Origin: Saprospiraceae bacterium
GTDB lineage: Bacteria > Bacteroidota > Bacteroidia > Chitinophagales > Saprospiraceae
Length of the DNA: 64,000 nucleotides
Reading direction: 5' to 3'
NCBI GenBank assembly: GCA_020627705.1
Contig: JAHDGJ010000005.1
Coordinates: 28,641 to 92,640, forward strand
Below the pieces are notes generated by a model. That model did no database searches. It worked only from the letters and a program-made list of their open reading frames with translations, and was not told where the DNA came from. This document shows, piece by piece, positions 55,241-64,000 of the stretch (position 1 is the first letter of the stretch; the number at the start of each line of letters is the position of its first letter). The translations under genes were made by a program, and so were the position numbers.

Positions 55241-56563
55241 TTAAAATTCAGTATCAGGAGTGGTTTCAAAATACTCCTTGGTATATGTAAATATTTTCTT
55301 GTACCATTGTTTATCGCTTGCTCCCGAATGCTGCTCTTCTTCTTCATGCTCTTCCTCTAGGTCTATGATATCAACATCTTCCTCTTCCAAATATTTCAAA
55401 TCTTCAAGAGCTGTAATTAGCAATCCTACAGAAGTGCTAAATATCGGACTGGTCAAATTTTGATCTCCATTAGCAGAGATGTGTTCCATTGGGTCTCCTA
55501 AACGAGACTTCAAACCGGTGCACTCATCGGCAAGGATATCAATATTTTTCAACAAAGAACCTCCTCCAGTTAACACCAACCCAGCAATAAGTTTATTAGA
55601 ATAACCTGATCGCTTTATTTCCCACATCACTTGATCAAAAATCTCTTCCACCCGACATTCAATAATCTTAGCAAGGTTTAATTCTGAAACTTCGATCGGC
55701 TCTCTGCCTTTTAATCCAGGCACAGAAATTACTCTGTTTTCTTCCAGCTCTTCGGCAATGGCCGAACCAAATTTTACTTTTAATTTTTCCGCTTGATGAT
55801 GTAATACGGAGCAGGCTTCTTTTATGTCTTTCGTAATAACATTGCCTCCAAAAGGGACAACAGCAGTATGCCTAATAATACCATCCTGATAAATCGTAAT
55901 ATCCGTTGTACCTCCTCCGATATCAACCATAACAACACCAGCTTCCTTCTCTTCTTCAGTTAATACTGCAAAAGCCGAAGCAATGGGCTCCAATGTCATT
56001 CCTGCCACATTGAGACCTACTTTTTCTAAACATCGAAGGATGTTTCTTGAAGCGGTCAGTTGACCTGTAATGATGTGAAACTTGGCTTCCAGTCTGATGC
56101 CACACATACCAATCGGATCTTTGATTTGATCCTGATCGTCTACTGTAAACTCTTGCGGCAAAACATGCAATATTTGATCGCCAGGAGGCAAAACCATTTT
56201 GTGCATGTCCTGAATTAATTTTTCAATTTCTTCTCGAGAAATTTCTTCTTCTGCTCTATCTCGTACCAAGAGCCCATGATGGTGCAAACTCTTTATGTGT
56301 TGCCCAGCGATGCCTACATGAACTGTTTCAAATTTCCTTCCTGCAGATTCTTCCGCAAGAGCAATTGCCTCGGTAATGGCTTTCACTGTTTTGTCAATAT
56401 TAGAAACTACTCCTCGGGATACACCACCTTCAGAGGAAACTCTTCCTATTCCAAGAATTTCTAATTTGCCATTTTCATCTTTTTTACCAGCAATAGCACA
56501 GACTTTCGTTGTGCCGATATCAACGGCAATAGCTAGTCCTGAGTTACGAGTTCTTTGGTCCAT
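55241..56563 (-). CDS. ftsA: cell division protein FtsA
   Basis: Actin-fold membrane tether of FtsZ. 440 aa. AVDIGTTKVCAIAG (phosphate-1), VVMVDIGGGTTDITIY (phosphate-2) and LVLTGGGSLLKNID (adenosine) are present. The acidic stretch YLEEEDVDIIDLEEEHEEEEQ sits before the C-terminal amphipathic helix KQWYKKIFTYTKEYF that should bind the membrane. 2 nt after ftsQ. Confidence 0.97.
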   Translation of the reverse strand: MDQRTRNSGLAIAVDIGTTKVCAIAGKKDENGKLEILGIGRVSSEGGVSRGVVSNIDKTVKAITEAIALAEESAGRKFETVHVGIAGQHIKSLHHHGLLVRDRAEEEISREEIEKLIQDMHKMVLPPGDQILHVLPQEFTVDDQDQIKDPIGMCGIRLEAKFHIITGQLTASRNILRCLEKVGLNVAGMTLEPIASAFAVLTEEEKEAGVVMVDIGGGTTDITIYQDGIIRHTAVVPFGGNVITKDIKEACSVLHHQAEKLKVKFGSAIAEELEENRVISVPGLKGREPIEVSELNLAKIIECRVEEIFDQVMWEIKRSGYSNKLIAGLVLTGGGSLLKNIDILADECTGLKSRLGDPMEHISANGDQNLTSPIFSTSVGLLITALEDLKYLEEEDVDIIDLEEEHEEEEQHSGASDKQWYKKIFTYTKEYFETTPDTEF

Positions 56564-56565
56564 AG

Positions 56566-57354
56566 TTATTGATTATATCTTTTTTGTCCAACCACTTGAT
56601 CTTTAAAGTCTAACCGCAATACTTCGTATTTGCCCCAGCCCTCATTGGGCAATCCACGACGATAAAATTCAGAGAGTCGATAAAATTTATTTTCTACGTT
56701 ATCAAATTTTCCAAAATGTATTTTCTCTCTTCCTAATTTTGGAATGAGTACGATATTCCCATCTTTTTCAACATGTATCTGCTCTATCAATGGAGATAAG
56801 AATTGAGGATCATCAAAAAGCCTTAAAGCCAAATCATACACTTGATAAATTCTTGATCTTTCCTTCTTTTTTAAATAATTCTTTTGATAGGATTCAATAT
56901 TCCCAGTGGCAACTGGGACTCGTATTGTACCTGACTCACTCCATTTTATTTTTTGCCCATCTTGATCCAAATAATACGAATATTCATCCGTTTTAATCCG
57001 GACAATGGGCATGCTTTGTTTTATTTCGACATGCAAGAAATTTCGTTTGTCCAAATAAATTTCTGCCTCCCTAACACGGGAATCATTTTCTAGATTTTTC
57101 TCGAAATAATAAAGATTTAGGTTTCCAATATCTGCGTTTAATACATCTCTTCCATAAGCCTTATTCAACTCATACAGCACCTCTTTTTTGGTAATCAACT
57201 TTTGTCCTTTATTCTTTTCGATATGTACTTCGATCTTTGCAACAGAAAAGTCCTTTTTGCTCCTAATAGAAAACACCAACGTAACAGCCACCATGACAAG
57301 TAAACTCAGCATGAAAATTTTATGCGACATGGATGTATTTGTACTAACTGGCAT
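56566..57354 (-). CDS. ftsQ: cell division protein FtsQ
   Basis: Bitopic divisome scaffold. 262 aa: short cytoplasmic N-terminus, one span (IFMLSLLVMVAVTLVFSI), a POTRA-like region (FSVAKIEVHIEKNKGQKLITKKEVLYEL...) and the beta domain. Sequence is weakly conserved, as usual for FtsQ; the assignment rests on architecture and position between murC and ftsA. Adjacent to murC with no gap. Confidence 0.9.
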   Translation of the reverse strand: MPVSTNTSMSHKIFMLSLLVMVAVTLVFSIRSKKDFSVAKIEVHIEKNKGQKLITKKEVLYELNKAYGRDVLNADIGNLNLYYFEKNLENDSRVREAEIYLDKRNFLHVEIKQSMPIVRIKTDEYSYYLDQDGQKIKWSESGTIRVPVATGNIESYQKNYLKKKERSRIYQVYDLALRLFDDPQFLSPLIEQIHVEKDGNIVLIPKLGREKIHFGKFDNVENKFYRLSEFYRRGLPNEGWGKYEVLRLDFKDQVVGQKRYNQ

Positions 57355-58725
57355 TTAATTATATATTTCTTTTATCCCTTTTATTTTATTGTCAATATCT
57401 CCAGCACCTAAAATCAGAATAACTTCATGATCTAATTTTTTCAATGCTTGGACTATTTCACTTTTATCTATGATATACTTTTCCTCTTTCTCAATCTCAT
57501 CGTAAATCAACTTACTTGTAATACCTTCTCGTGGCAATTCTCTAGCAGGGTAAATATTCGTAAGAATTATTTGATCTGCTTTTTGTAACTCCTTTGCAAA
57601 CTCATAATAGAAGTCCTTTGTTCTACTAAATAAATGCGGTTGAAAAACAACCGTGAGTTTGCTGGTTGGATAGAGCAATTTAGCGGCTCCAATAGCTGCA
57701 TTTATCTCTGTCGGGTGATGAGCATAATCATCAAATATTTTAATATTATCAGAGATTAATACACTTTCGAAGCGTCTCTTAATGCCTTGGAATCCACTGA
57801 TCGCCTCTCGTATTTGATCCACTTCCAAACCCTCACTCATTGCCATAGCAACAGCAACAGCTATATTTTCAGCATTGTATTTACCAGGCAAACATGAATT
57901 AAAATCACTATATGTTTCACCTAGGTATCTGATGTCAAAATATACCCTGCCGTCCCTCACTCTATGATTGTGGGCAAACAAGCGAGCATCCTTCTCCCCA
58001 AAATCTATGATTTCCAAATTTTGAACATTCCAATTCAAGCGGGTGGTTTTTGATACTGTTTGATTTAATCCACTTCTCAAATACAACAAACCGTTGTTAC
58101 TTATCCTCTCGGTAAATCTTTCAAAACCCTCTATCATCTCTGCGTGAGTAGAATAAATATCAAGGTGATCAGCATCCATAGACATAATGGCCGCCTTTTC
58201 AACCTTTAGGTGCAAAAACGAACGATCATATTCATCCGCTTCTGTGACCAATACCTCACCATCGCCATAGATAAAATTCCCTCCATAATCTTTCATTATC
58301 CCTCCAATTAAAGCACTTGCTCCAGTATTACAATATTTCAATATGTGCGATAAAACCGAACTCGTGGTTGTTTTACCATGAGTCCCTGCAATAGCTAAAG
58401 TTCTTTTTTCGGCACTGATCGCACCTAAAACTTCGGCTCGTTTCATCGTAGGAATATCCAATTGAATCGCTTTTAACAATTCTGGGTGATCCACTGGAAT
58501 TGCGGGGGTATAAATCACCAAATCAAATTCACTTGTAATTCTATCTGGATTAATACTGTATTCAATCTGTATTCCTTCAGCTTCTAACTTTTTAGTAAGC
58601 TCATTTTTAGTTCGATCGTAGCCATGAATCTCCGATCCATTTTTTAAGAAGTAGCGCGCTATGGCACTCATACCAATACCGCCAACTCCTATAAAATATA
58701 TTTTCTTGTTTTCTTCAAATTTCAT
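57355..58725 (-). CDS. murC: UDP-N-acetylmuramate-L-alanine ligase
   Basis: Adds L-Ala to UDP-MurNAc. 456 aa. N-domain FIGVGGIGMSAIARYF, ATP loop AGTHGKTTTSSVLSHIL, TEADEYDRSFLHL and DYAHHPTEINA are diagnostic. Overlaps murG by ATGA. Confidence 0.97.
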   Translation of the reverse strand: MKFEENKKIYFIGVGGIGMSAIARYFLKNGSEIHGYDRTKNELTKKLEAEGIQIEYSINPDRITSEFDLVIYTPAIPVDHPELLKAIQLDIPTMKRAEVLGAISAEKRTLAIAGTHGKTTTSSVLSHILKYCNTGASALIGGIMKDYGGNFIYGDGEVLVTEADEYDRSFLHLKVEKAAIMSMDADHLDIYSTHAEMIEGFERFTERISNNGLLYLRSGLNQTVSKTTRLNWNVQNLEIIDFGEKDARLFAHNHRVRDGRVYFDIRYLGETYSDFNSCLPGKYNAENIAVAVAMAMSEGLEVDQIREAISGFQGIKRRFESVLISDNIKIFDDYAHHPTEINAAIGAAKLLYPTSKLTVVFQPHLFSRTKDFYYEFAKELQKADQIILTNIYPARELPREGITSKLIYDEIEKEEKYIIDKSEIVQALKKLDHEVILILGAGDIDNKIKGIKEIYN

Positions 58726-59816
58726 TCACTACAAATTCGTAATACTTCCTCCACAATAAGTGCACTAGCATTTGGTTTGGCAAAAAACTTAATCCCACGT
58801 TCTAATTCTTCTATTGCCGCTTTATTGTCAACCAAAGCCATAGCATTTTTAACCAAGAGCTCATTTGCACGATTATCTTTTACCATTTGCGCCGCACCCT
58901 TGTTAACCAAGGCCATTGCATTTTTAGTTTGATGGTCTTCAGCCACATTTGGAGAAGGCACCAAAATTGATGCTTTACCAACAATTGCTAACTCTGAAAT
59001 GGACAAAGCACCTGCTCTAGTAACTGCAATTTCTGCCGCTTCATATGCCATACCCATTTCGTCGATAAATGCCATACCCTTTACGTTTTCTAATTGCGCA
59101 CTTTTACATTTTGCAAAATCCTCGTAGTACAAGCTACCCATTTGCCAAATCCACTGAATATCATTTCTTGTTTTCAACAAGTCGTAACTTCTTTTCATCG
59201 CCTCATTAAGCGTTCGAGCCCCCAAACTTCCTCCAAATAGAAGGATCGTTTTTTTAGATTTATCCAAGCCAAAATGATCCAAACTTTCCGTTTTGGAATA
59301 TTTGGTTTCTTTTATTGATCCTCTCACAGGGTTCCCAGTAAAATGCAATTTTTCTTTTGGGAAAAATTTTTCCATCTCTGGATAAGCCACGCAAATGGCA
59401 TCTGCTCCTTTGCCCAACAATTTGTTTGTGATCCCAGGATATGAATTTTGCTCTTGCAATAGGGTTTTGACTCCTCTTGCTTTTGCCACTTTCAAACAAG
59501 GACCACTGGCATATCCACCTACTCCGATCGCTATATCTGGTTTGTGCCTTTTTAGTACTCCTCTGACTTTAACTATACTCCACAACAATCGAAAAGGAAA
59601 AACCAAATTCCTTAATGTCAATTTTCTTTGTAAACCTCTAACAGGTAAACCAATTATTTCGTATCCCGCTTTCGGGACTTTTTCCATTTCCATTTTCCCT
59701 TCAGCACCTACAAATAAAATATGTGCCTCTGGTTTAACTTCTTTTATTTTATCTGCAATTGCGATTGCAGGATATATATGTCCACCAGTTCCTCCACCAC
59801 TAATAATAACCCTCAT
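58722..59816 (-). CDS. murG: UDP-GlcNAc:lipid I N-acetylglucosaminyltransferase
   Basis: Makes lipid II at the inner membrane. About 364 aa from the ATG at 59816 (MRVIISGGGTGGHIYPAIAIA, the G-loop). The frame opens at 59867, but that extension lies within ftsW and is not conserved. LLQEQNSYPGITNKLL, LLFGGSLGARTLNEA, TRAGALSISELAIVGKASILVPSP and EDHQTKNA are family blocks. Its start overlaps the ftsW 3' end by 17 nt. Confidence 0.97.
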   Translation of the reverse strand: MRVIISGGGTGGHIYPAIAIADKIKEVKPEAHILFVGAEGKMEMEKVPKAGYEIIGLPVRGLQRKLTLRNLVFPFRLLWSIVKVRGVLKRHKPDIAIGVGGYASGPCLKVAKARGVKTLLQEQNSYPGITNKLLGKGADAICVAYPEMEKFFPKEKLHFTGNPVRGSIKETKYSKTESLDHFGLDKSKKTILLFGGSLGARTLNEAMKRSYDLLKTRNDIQWIWQMGSLYYEDFAKCKSAQLENVKGMAFIDEMGMAYEAAEIAVTRAGALSISELAIVGKASILVPSPNVAEDHQTKNAMALVNKGAAQMVKDNRANELLVKNAMALVDNKAAIEELERGIKFFAKPNASALIVEEVLRICSE

Positions 59817-60984
59817 CTTCTTTAATTTCTTCCAACTCCAACTGATGCATTCGAGGCTGTTCCGCAAACCGACTCACGCTGAGAATAATCCCAAAAGCGA
59901 TACAAGTAAAAAGTATTGAAGTCCCTCCCATACTTACTAAGGGAAGAGTCAATCCTGTTACGGGCACTAAATGAACGGAAACTGCAATATTGGCAAAGGC
60001 TTGAATAACTATATTCAAACATAGGCCCATAGCCAAAATAGCTCCAAAAGATTTAGGGCATTTGGTTACAATTTTTACACATCTTATCAGCATCCACAAA
60101 TACAAAAGGATGACCATTAAGCCACCCAATAAGCCATACTCTTCACATATTATAGCATATATGAAATCGGCATATGGCGTAGGTAAATAGTTTCTTTGAA
60201 AACTGTTTCCTGGACCAACTCCAAAAAATTCACCATTTGAAATGGCAATTTTAGATTGCTGAATTTGGAATCCTCCATCAGTATCATAAAGCCACTCATT
60301 AATCCTCGTTATCCAAGTCTCAAGCCTTACCACCTCTGGAAAAAATGAACCGATAATTACCAAAAACGAAAAAAGTATCAACCCCACTAAGAGTAAAATG
60401 CCTACATATTTCAAAGAAACCCTCCCAATAAACATCATAAACAAACATGTCAAAAACAACAACCCAGCTGTTGACAGATCCGAAGGTGCAATAAGTCCGC
60501 ACACAATCGCAATTGGAATAATAATTGGCAAAAAGGCGGAGTTGAAGTCCTTAATAAATTCTTGCTTTATAGATAAGGACCTAGCTACAAATACAATGAG
60601 AACAAGCTTGGCAAAGTCTGAAGTTTGAAACGTTGCATTTACGAAAGGCAACGAAATCCACCTGCTTGCTTCATTTTCTGAAACCCCGAAAAACAAGGTA
60701 TAAATCAAAAGAGGAATAACAATAACCAAAAACAATGGAGCCAAGTTGGAGTACCGCATATAATGCAAACGACTGCATAAATAAGTCAGCCCCAATCCTG
60801 TCACAACAAAAACACTTTGGCGAATCAAGTAGTATTCTGTGTCCCCACCTCTTGTCCTAAATGCAGCAGAACCTGTTGCACTATACACTGCTAAGATGGA
60901 AAACATAGCAAGAAGACAAACGATCAACCAAATGACCTTGTCCCCTTCTATTTTACTCTTGTATTTGTCTATTAATGTATTCAA
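59800..60984 (-). CDS. ftsW: septal lipid II polymerase FtsW (SEDS family)
   Basis: Ten-span SEDS peptidoglycan polymerase acting with FtsI. 394 aa. QTSDFAKLVLIVF (family Ser-Glu/Asp-Lys region), GVGPGNSFQRNYLPTPYADFIYAIICEEYG and LTLPLVSMGGTSIL are conserved FtsW segments; the catalytic Asp lies in the large loop (LPTPYADFIY region nearby). The only plausible start is TTG at 60984, since the next Met lies inside the first span. 23 nt after murD. Confidence 0.95.
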   Translation of the reverse strand: MNTLIDKYKSKIEGDKVIWLIVCLLAMFSILAVYSATGSAAFRTRGGDTEYYLIRQSVFVVTGLGLTYLCSRLHYMRYSNLAPLFLVIVIPLLIYTLFFGVSENEASRWISLPFVNATFQTSDFAKLVLIVFVARSLSIKQEFIKDFNSAFLPIIIPIAIVCGLIAPSDLSTAGLLFLTCLFMMFIGRVSLKYVGILLLVGLILFSFLVIIGSFFPEVVRLETWITRINEWLYDTDGGFQIQQSKIAISNGEFFGVGPGNSFQRNYLPTPYADFIYAIICEEYGLLGGLMVILLYLWMLIRCVKIVTKCPKSFGAILAMGLCLNIVIQAFANIAVSVHLVPVTGLTLPLVSMGGTSILFTCIAFGIILSVSRFAEQPRMHQLELEEIKEDEGYY

Positions 60985-61007
60985 TGTATATGATATACTT
61001 GGTTTTT

Positions 61008-62297
61008 TTATTTGAGTTTGAAGATTGCTTCTTTAAAAAGATCTCCACGATGTTTATAATTATTAAATAGGTCAAAACTTGCACATGCTGGTGAGAGCAA
61101 AACACTATATCCCACTTTTGCTTTCTCCTGAGCCCATTGCACTGCCTCCTCAATATTTTGAGTTTCTACAATTTCTTGTACTCGATTCTCAAAAGCATCC
61201 AACAATTTTGAATTGTCTACACCAAGACAAACAATTGCTTCCACTTTTGCTTCCACTAATGGAAACAATGTGCTATAATCATTGCCTTTATCCACTCCAC
61301 CTACAATCCAAATTGTCTTCTTTTGCATTGCCTCAAGCGCATAGTATACTGCTTCAACATTAGTCGCCTTACTGTCGTTAATGAATTCTACACCGCTGTG
61401 TATACGTACCAACTCCAGTCTATGTGGATCATTTACAAAAGACAACAGCCCGTTTTGAATCTTGTCGTCATCAAGATTTAATTCCTTGGCTATTGCAATT
61501 GCACAAGCTGCATTAAAAACATTATGCCTACCTAACAATTTCAATTTATACACACCATCCTTTGATGGTATTCCGAATTTTATTTCTTGGCTAGAAATCG
61601 AAAGATTTCGAACTTTCGAGTTTCTACCATTTATTTTACTTCTTATCCAAGGGTCATCAGCATTATAAATACACAAATCACCCGCTTTTTGATTTTTAGT
61701 GATATTCCATTTAGCAGAAGCATACTTTTCTAAATCATATTCGTATCTATCCAAATGGTCAGGCGAAATATTTAGTAAAACTGCTATATCTGGTCTAAAA
61801 GCATCAACGTCATCTAGCTGAAAACTACTTAACTCTAATACTGCGTATTTGGAGTTTTGCATTACTATTTGACGACAAAACGAGATGCCATAGTTGCCGC
61901 CTATAACAACATCAAGACCGCCCTCTTTCAAAATATGATAGGCAAGCTTTGTTGTTGTTGTTTTTCCATTGCTTCCTGTGACCCCTATAACATATCCGTC
62001 ATAATAGGTGAAACCAAATTCTATTTCGGAGACTAGCTTTATGCCTTTTTCTCTTACCCACTGAACAGGTTTTGTGTTTTCTGCAATTCCAGGACTCTTT
62101 ACAACTAAATCAGAATGTTCAAATCTTTCAAAATCATGACCGTTTTCTTCAAAATCGATCTCATTATTTATCAATTCCTCTCTGAATTCTTTTTTTAATT
62201 CTTTGAATTCAGAAAGAAAAACATCGTAACCCTTTTTCTTTGCAAGCAAGGCCGCTCCTACTCCACTCTCACCTCCTCCTATAACCGTTATTTTCAT
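61008..62297 (-). CDS. murD: UDP-N-acetylmuramoyl-L-alanine-D-glutamate ligase
   Basis: 429 aa. N-domain VIGGGESGVGAALLAKK, ATP loop IGVTGSNGKTTTTKL, LELSSFQLDD, NISPDHLDRY and NDSKATNVEAVYYAL fit MurD. Adds D-Glu to the peptide stem. Lies 4 nt after mraY and 23 nt before ftsW. Confidence 0.97.
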   Translation of the reverse strand: MKITVIGGGESGVGAALLAKKKGYDVFLSEFKELKKEFREELINNEIDFEENGHDFERFEHSDLVVKSPGIAENTKPVQWVREKGIKLVSEIEFGFTYYDGYVIGVTGSNGKTTTTKLAYHILKEGGLDVVIGGNYGISFCRQIVMQNSKYAVLELSSFQLDDVDAFRPDIAVLLNISPDHLDRYEYDLEKYASAKWNITKNQKAGDLCIYNADDPWIRSKINGRNSKVRNLSISSQEIKFGIPSKDGVYKLKLLGRHNVFNAACAIAIAKELNLDDDKIQNGLLSFVNDPHRLELVRIHSGVEFINDSKATNVEAVYYALEAMQKKTIWIVGGVDKGNDYSTLFPLVEAKVEAIVCLGVDNSKLLDAFENRVQEIVETQNIEEAVQWAQEKAKVGYSVLLSPACASFDLFNNYKHRGDLFKEAIFKLK

Positions 62298-62301
62298 ACA
62301 A

Positions 62302-63555
62302 CTACCTTACTTTAAGGGTAATTATTGTTATGATTGCAAGCAATATTTGAACGATCCAAAATCGTGTAACAATTTTAGACTCGTGCATTCCTAACTTTTG
62401 ATAATGATGATGGATTGGCGACATCTTAAACACTCTTTTCCCTTCACCATATTTTTTCTTTGTGTATTTAAAGTAACCCACCTGAATCATTACGGATAAA
62501 TTTTCTACCAAAAACACTCCGCAGAGTACTGGTATCAAAAACTCCTTTCTTATCAATATGGCAAAGGCCGCGATAAACCCCCCGATCATCAAACTGCCCG
62601 TATCGCCCATAAATACTTTTGCTGGAAAGGAATTGTACCACAAAAATCCTACTGTTGCTCCGACAAAACTTGCTGCAATAATCACGAGCTCCTCCGTATT
62701 GGGTAAGTATAGAATGTTTAGATAGTCCGCTATGATAACATTTGATGAAACGTATGCCAACACCAATAAGGCAGAACCAATAATAGCTGATACCCCAGTA
62801 GCCAAACCGTCAATGCCATCCGTCAAATTTGCAGCATTAGAAACCGCAGTCGTAATTAATATGCACATAATCACAAAAGCAATCCAAGCAAAACGGCCTG
62901 CATTGTCTCCCAAAAACCAAATCAGTTGTTTGTATTCAAATTGATTCCCTTTAAAAAATGGAACGTTCGTTAGATGCGTTTTTACATAAGCCATTTTTTC
63001 AACTTTAGCCGTCTTGTTTATTTGAGGCACTGTTACTTCAAAATGCTCTATAATTTCATACTTCTGCGACGATGCCTCATCATACGACATTCGTACAACT
63101 ACATCATCATGAAAAGTCATAATGCATCCAATAAGCAAACCCAAACCTACTTGTCCGTAAACTTTAAATCTACCTTTAAGTCCATCCTTATTTTTCTTGA
63201 AGACCTTAATATAATCGTCTGCAAAGCCAATAATTGACAACCAAACCACAGATATGATAATCGTGATAACATAAATATTGGTGAGGTCACACAACAAAAA
63301 AACGGGGATCAATATAGACAACAAAATGATTAAACCTCCCATTGTAGGAGTACCTTGTTTCGCTTTTTGCCCATCCAATCCTAAGTCACGTACAGACTCA
63401 CCCACTTGCAATCTTCTCAAAGAACTTATTATCCTATCACCCCAAAAAATGGATACCAATAAGGACAAAATAATTGCAGCCGCAGATCTAAAGGTTATAT
63501 ACTGGCCTAGCCTTGCAAAGGACCAATCCATATTTTCCAACAAATAATGCAACAT
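62302..63555 (-). CDS. mraY: phospho-MurNAc-pentapeptide translocase MraY
   Basis: Ten-span transferase forming lipid I on undecaprenyl phosphate. 417 aa, longer than E. coli MraY because of an insert of about 60 residues after the GLLIGCIMTFHDD span (KYEIIEHFEVTVPQINKT...), a feature common in Bacteroidota. Catalytic blocks are FADDYIKVFKKNKDG, NLTDGIDGLATG, MGDTGSLMIGG and SPIHHHYQKLG. First gene of the cluster within this window; murE and ftsI would be expected further upstream, but non-coding repeats lie there instead. Confidence 0.97.
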   Translation of the reverse strand: MLHYLLENMDWSFARLGQYITFRSAAAIILSLLVSIFWGDRIISSLRRLQVGESVRDLGLDGQKAKQGTPTMGGLIILLSILIPVFLLCDLTNIYVITIIISVVWLSIIGFADDYIKVFKKNKDGLKGRFKVYGQVGLGLLIGCIMTFHDDVVVRMSYDEASSQKYEIIEHFEVTVPQINKTAKVEKMAYVKTHLTNVPFFKGNQFEYKQLIWFLGDNAGRFAWIAFVIMCILITTAVSNAANLTDGIDGLATGVSAIIGSALLVLAYVSSNVIIADYLNILYLPNTEELVIIAASFVGATVGFLWYNSFPAKVFMGDTGSLMIGGFIAAFAILIRKEFLIPVLCGVFLVENLSVMIQVGYFKYTKKKYGEGKRVFKMSPIHHHYQKLGMHESKIVTRFWIVQILLAIITIITLKVR

Positions 63556-63614
63556 GCTTTATATCTTTTTGATTTCGTGTTTCTTCTAACAGAAATCTCT
63601 TTCATTTTTCTAAA
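63556..63614. other. mraY upstream gap before the tandem repeat
   Basis: 59 nt of AT-rich DNA with no ORF and no exact TAnnTTTG box on the minus strand. I see nothing further in it. Confidence 0.5.
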
Positions 63615-64000
63615 GAACAGTGTAGTGAAGCTTCAAGACATTTCTTGATTTGCCTCCACTACAACTGTTAAAACCAACCTGAGAATGATAATAGAACCTA
63701 TCTTATTTATCTTCTCTTCCAATTCCTCTGAACTGGAAAATTTATTTCGTCACACTTAAAGCGTGTCTAAATCCAAGAACAGCGTAGTGAAGCTTCAAGA
63801 CATTTCTTGATTTGCCTCCACTACAACTGTTAAAACCAACCTGAGAATGATAATAGAACCTATCTTTTATTTCTTCTCTTCCAATTCCTCTGAACCGGAA
63901 AATTTATTTCGTCACACTTAAAGCGCGTCTAAATCCAAGAACAGTGTAGTGAAGCTTCAAGACATTTCTTGATTTGCCTCCACTACAACTGTTAAAACCA
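63615..64000. repeat. 162-bp tandem repeat upstream of mraY (2.4 copies, continues past window)
   Basis: Unit starts at 63615, 63777 and 63939, spacing exactly 162 nt; copies differ by only a few substitutions. Each unit has stop codons in all frames, so it is non-coding although 162 is a multiple of three. Each has nested inverted repeats: TCAAGA-CATT-TCTTGA (63633-63648 in copy 1) inside AACAGTGTAGTG / CACTACAACTGTT (63616-63627 / 63657-63669, one bulge). A CACACTTAAAGCGTGT motif lies later in the unit. Function unknown. Confidence 0.9.

Noticed and set aside
63615..64000. Terminal repeat as a CRISPR array
   Set aside because: The period is 162 nt with near-identical sequence throughout; there are no short repeats separated by unique spacers and no cas genes.

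Overview
The window is AT-rich, densely packed chromosomal DNA of a member of the Bacteroidota. Three things support this. Several genes are preceded by the TAnnTTTG -7 promoter box typical of the phylum. At least eight exported proteins end in a type IX secretion (T9SS) C-terminal sorting domain (xPNP followed by G-x-Y-x-L and a basic end). SprB-type adhesin repeats are also present. The repertoire looks like a free-living, probably aquatic or gliding, aerobic heterotroph, but that ecological reading is inference. I see no rRNA, tRNA, phage, transposase or CRISPR.

Layout. 1-3.2 kb: a partial TerB-like gene, then mutS. 3.2-12.6 kb: a membrane GT-C-like protein, a giant thioredoxin/SprB/PKD T9SS protein, ffh, a CHAP-domain protein and a propeller-SprB-OmpA protein. 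12.7-14.8 kb: aqpZ, a redoxin lipoprotein and tag. 14.8-20.0 kb: a tandem pair of very similar secreted proteins with a pyruvate-phosphate-dikinase-type ATP-grasp domain. 20.0-25.6 kb: the scoA-scoB CoA-transferase, a CotH/lamin-tail protein, DoxX, a two-repeat Cys-rich lipoprotein and a COQ4-like protein. 26.5-33.6 kb: a complete histidine operon, hisG-D-C-B-H-A-F-I(E), preceded by an unannotated leader peptide with five His codons, a terminator and a matching antiterminator segment. 33.6-38.9 kb: a kynurenine-pathway operon on the minus strand (cyclase/formamidase, tryptophan 2,3-dioxygenase, kynurenine 3-monooxygenase) ending in an FG-GAP protein and a lipoprotein. 39-53.7 kb: small lipoproteins, an esterase, marR-hppD with a palindromic operator candidate, an EamA exporter, a GDSL hydrolase, a GH2 enzyme, DinB, an aminotransferase, an Omp28-like protein and a gingipain-fold T9SS protein. 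53.8-63.6 kb: the division and cell-wall cluster mraY-murD-ftsW-murG-murC-ftsQ-ftsA-ftsZ on the minus strand. The last 386 bases are a 162-bp tandem repeat upstream of mraY that continues past the window.

How it works together. The his operon is translationally coupled by 1-7 bp overlaps and should be controlled by ribosome-mediated attenuation. The kyn operon converts tryptophan to 3-hydroxykynurenine, for degradation or NAD synthesis; kynU is not in the window. HPPD handles tyrosine catabolism under a probable MarR switch. scoAB activates acetoacetate, an end product of aromatic and ketogenic amino-acid breakdown. The many T9SS cargo proteins form the secreted arm; no T9SS machinery gene is present here.

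The best leads for something undescribed are the his attenuator, the secreted ATP-grasp pair, the 162-bp repeat inside the division cluster, the COQ4-like gene in a lineage expected to use menaquinone, and a perfect 19-bp inverted repeat inside the SprB gene.
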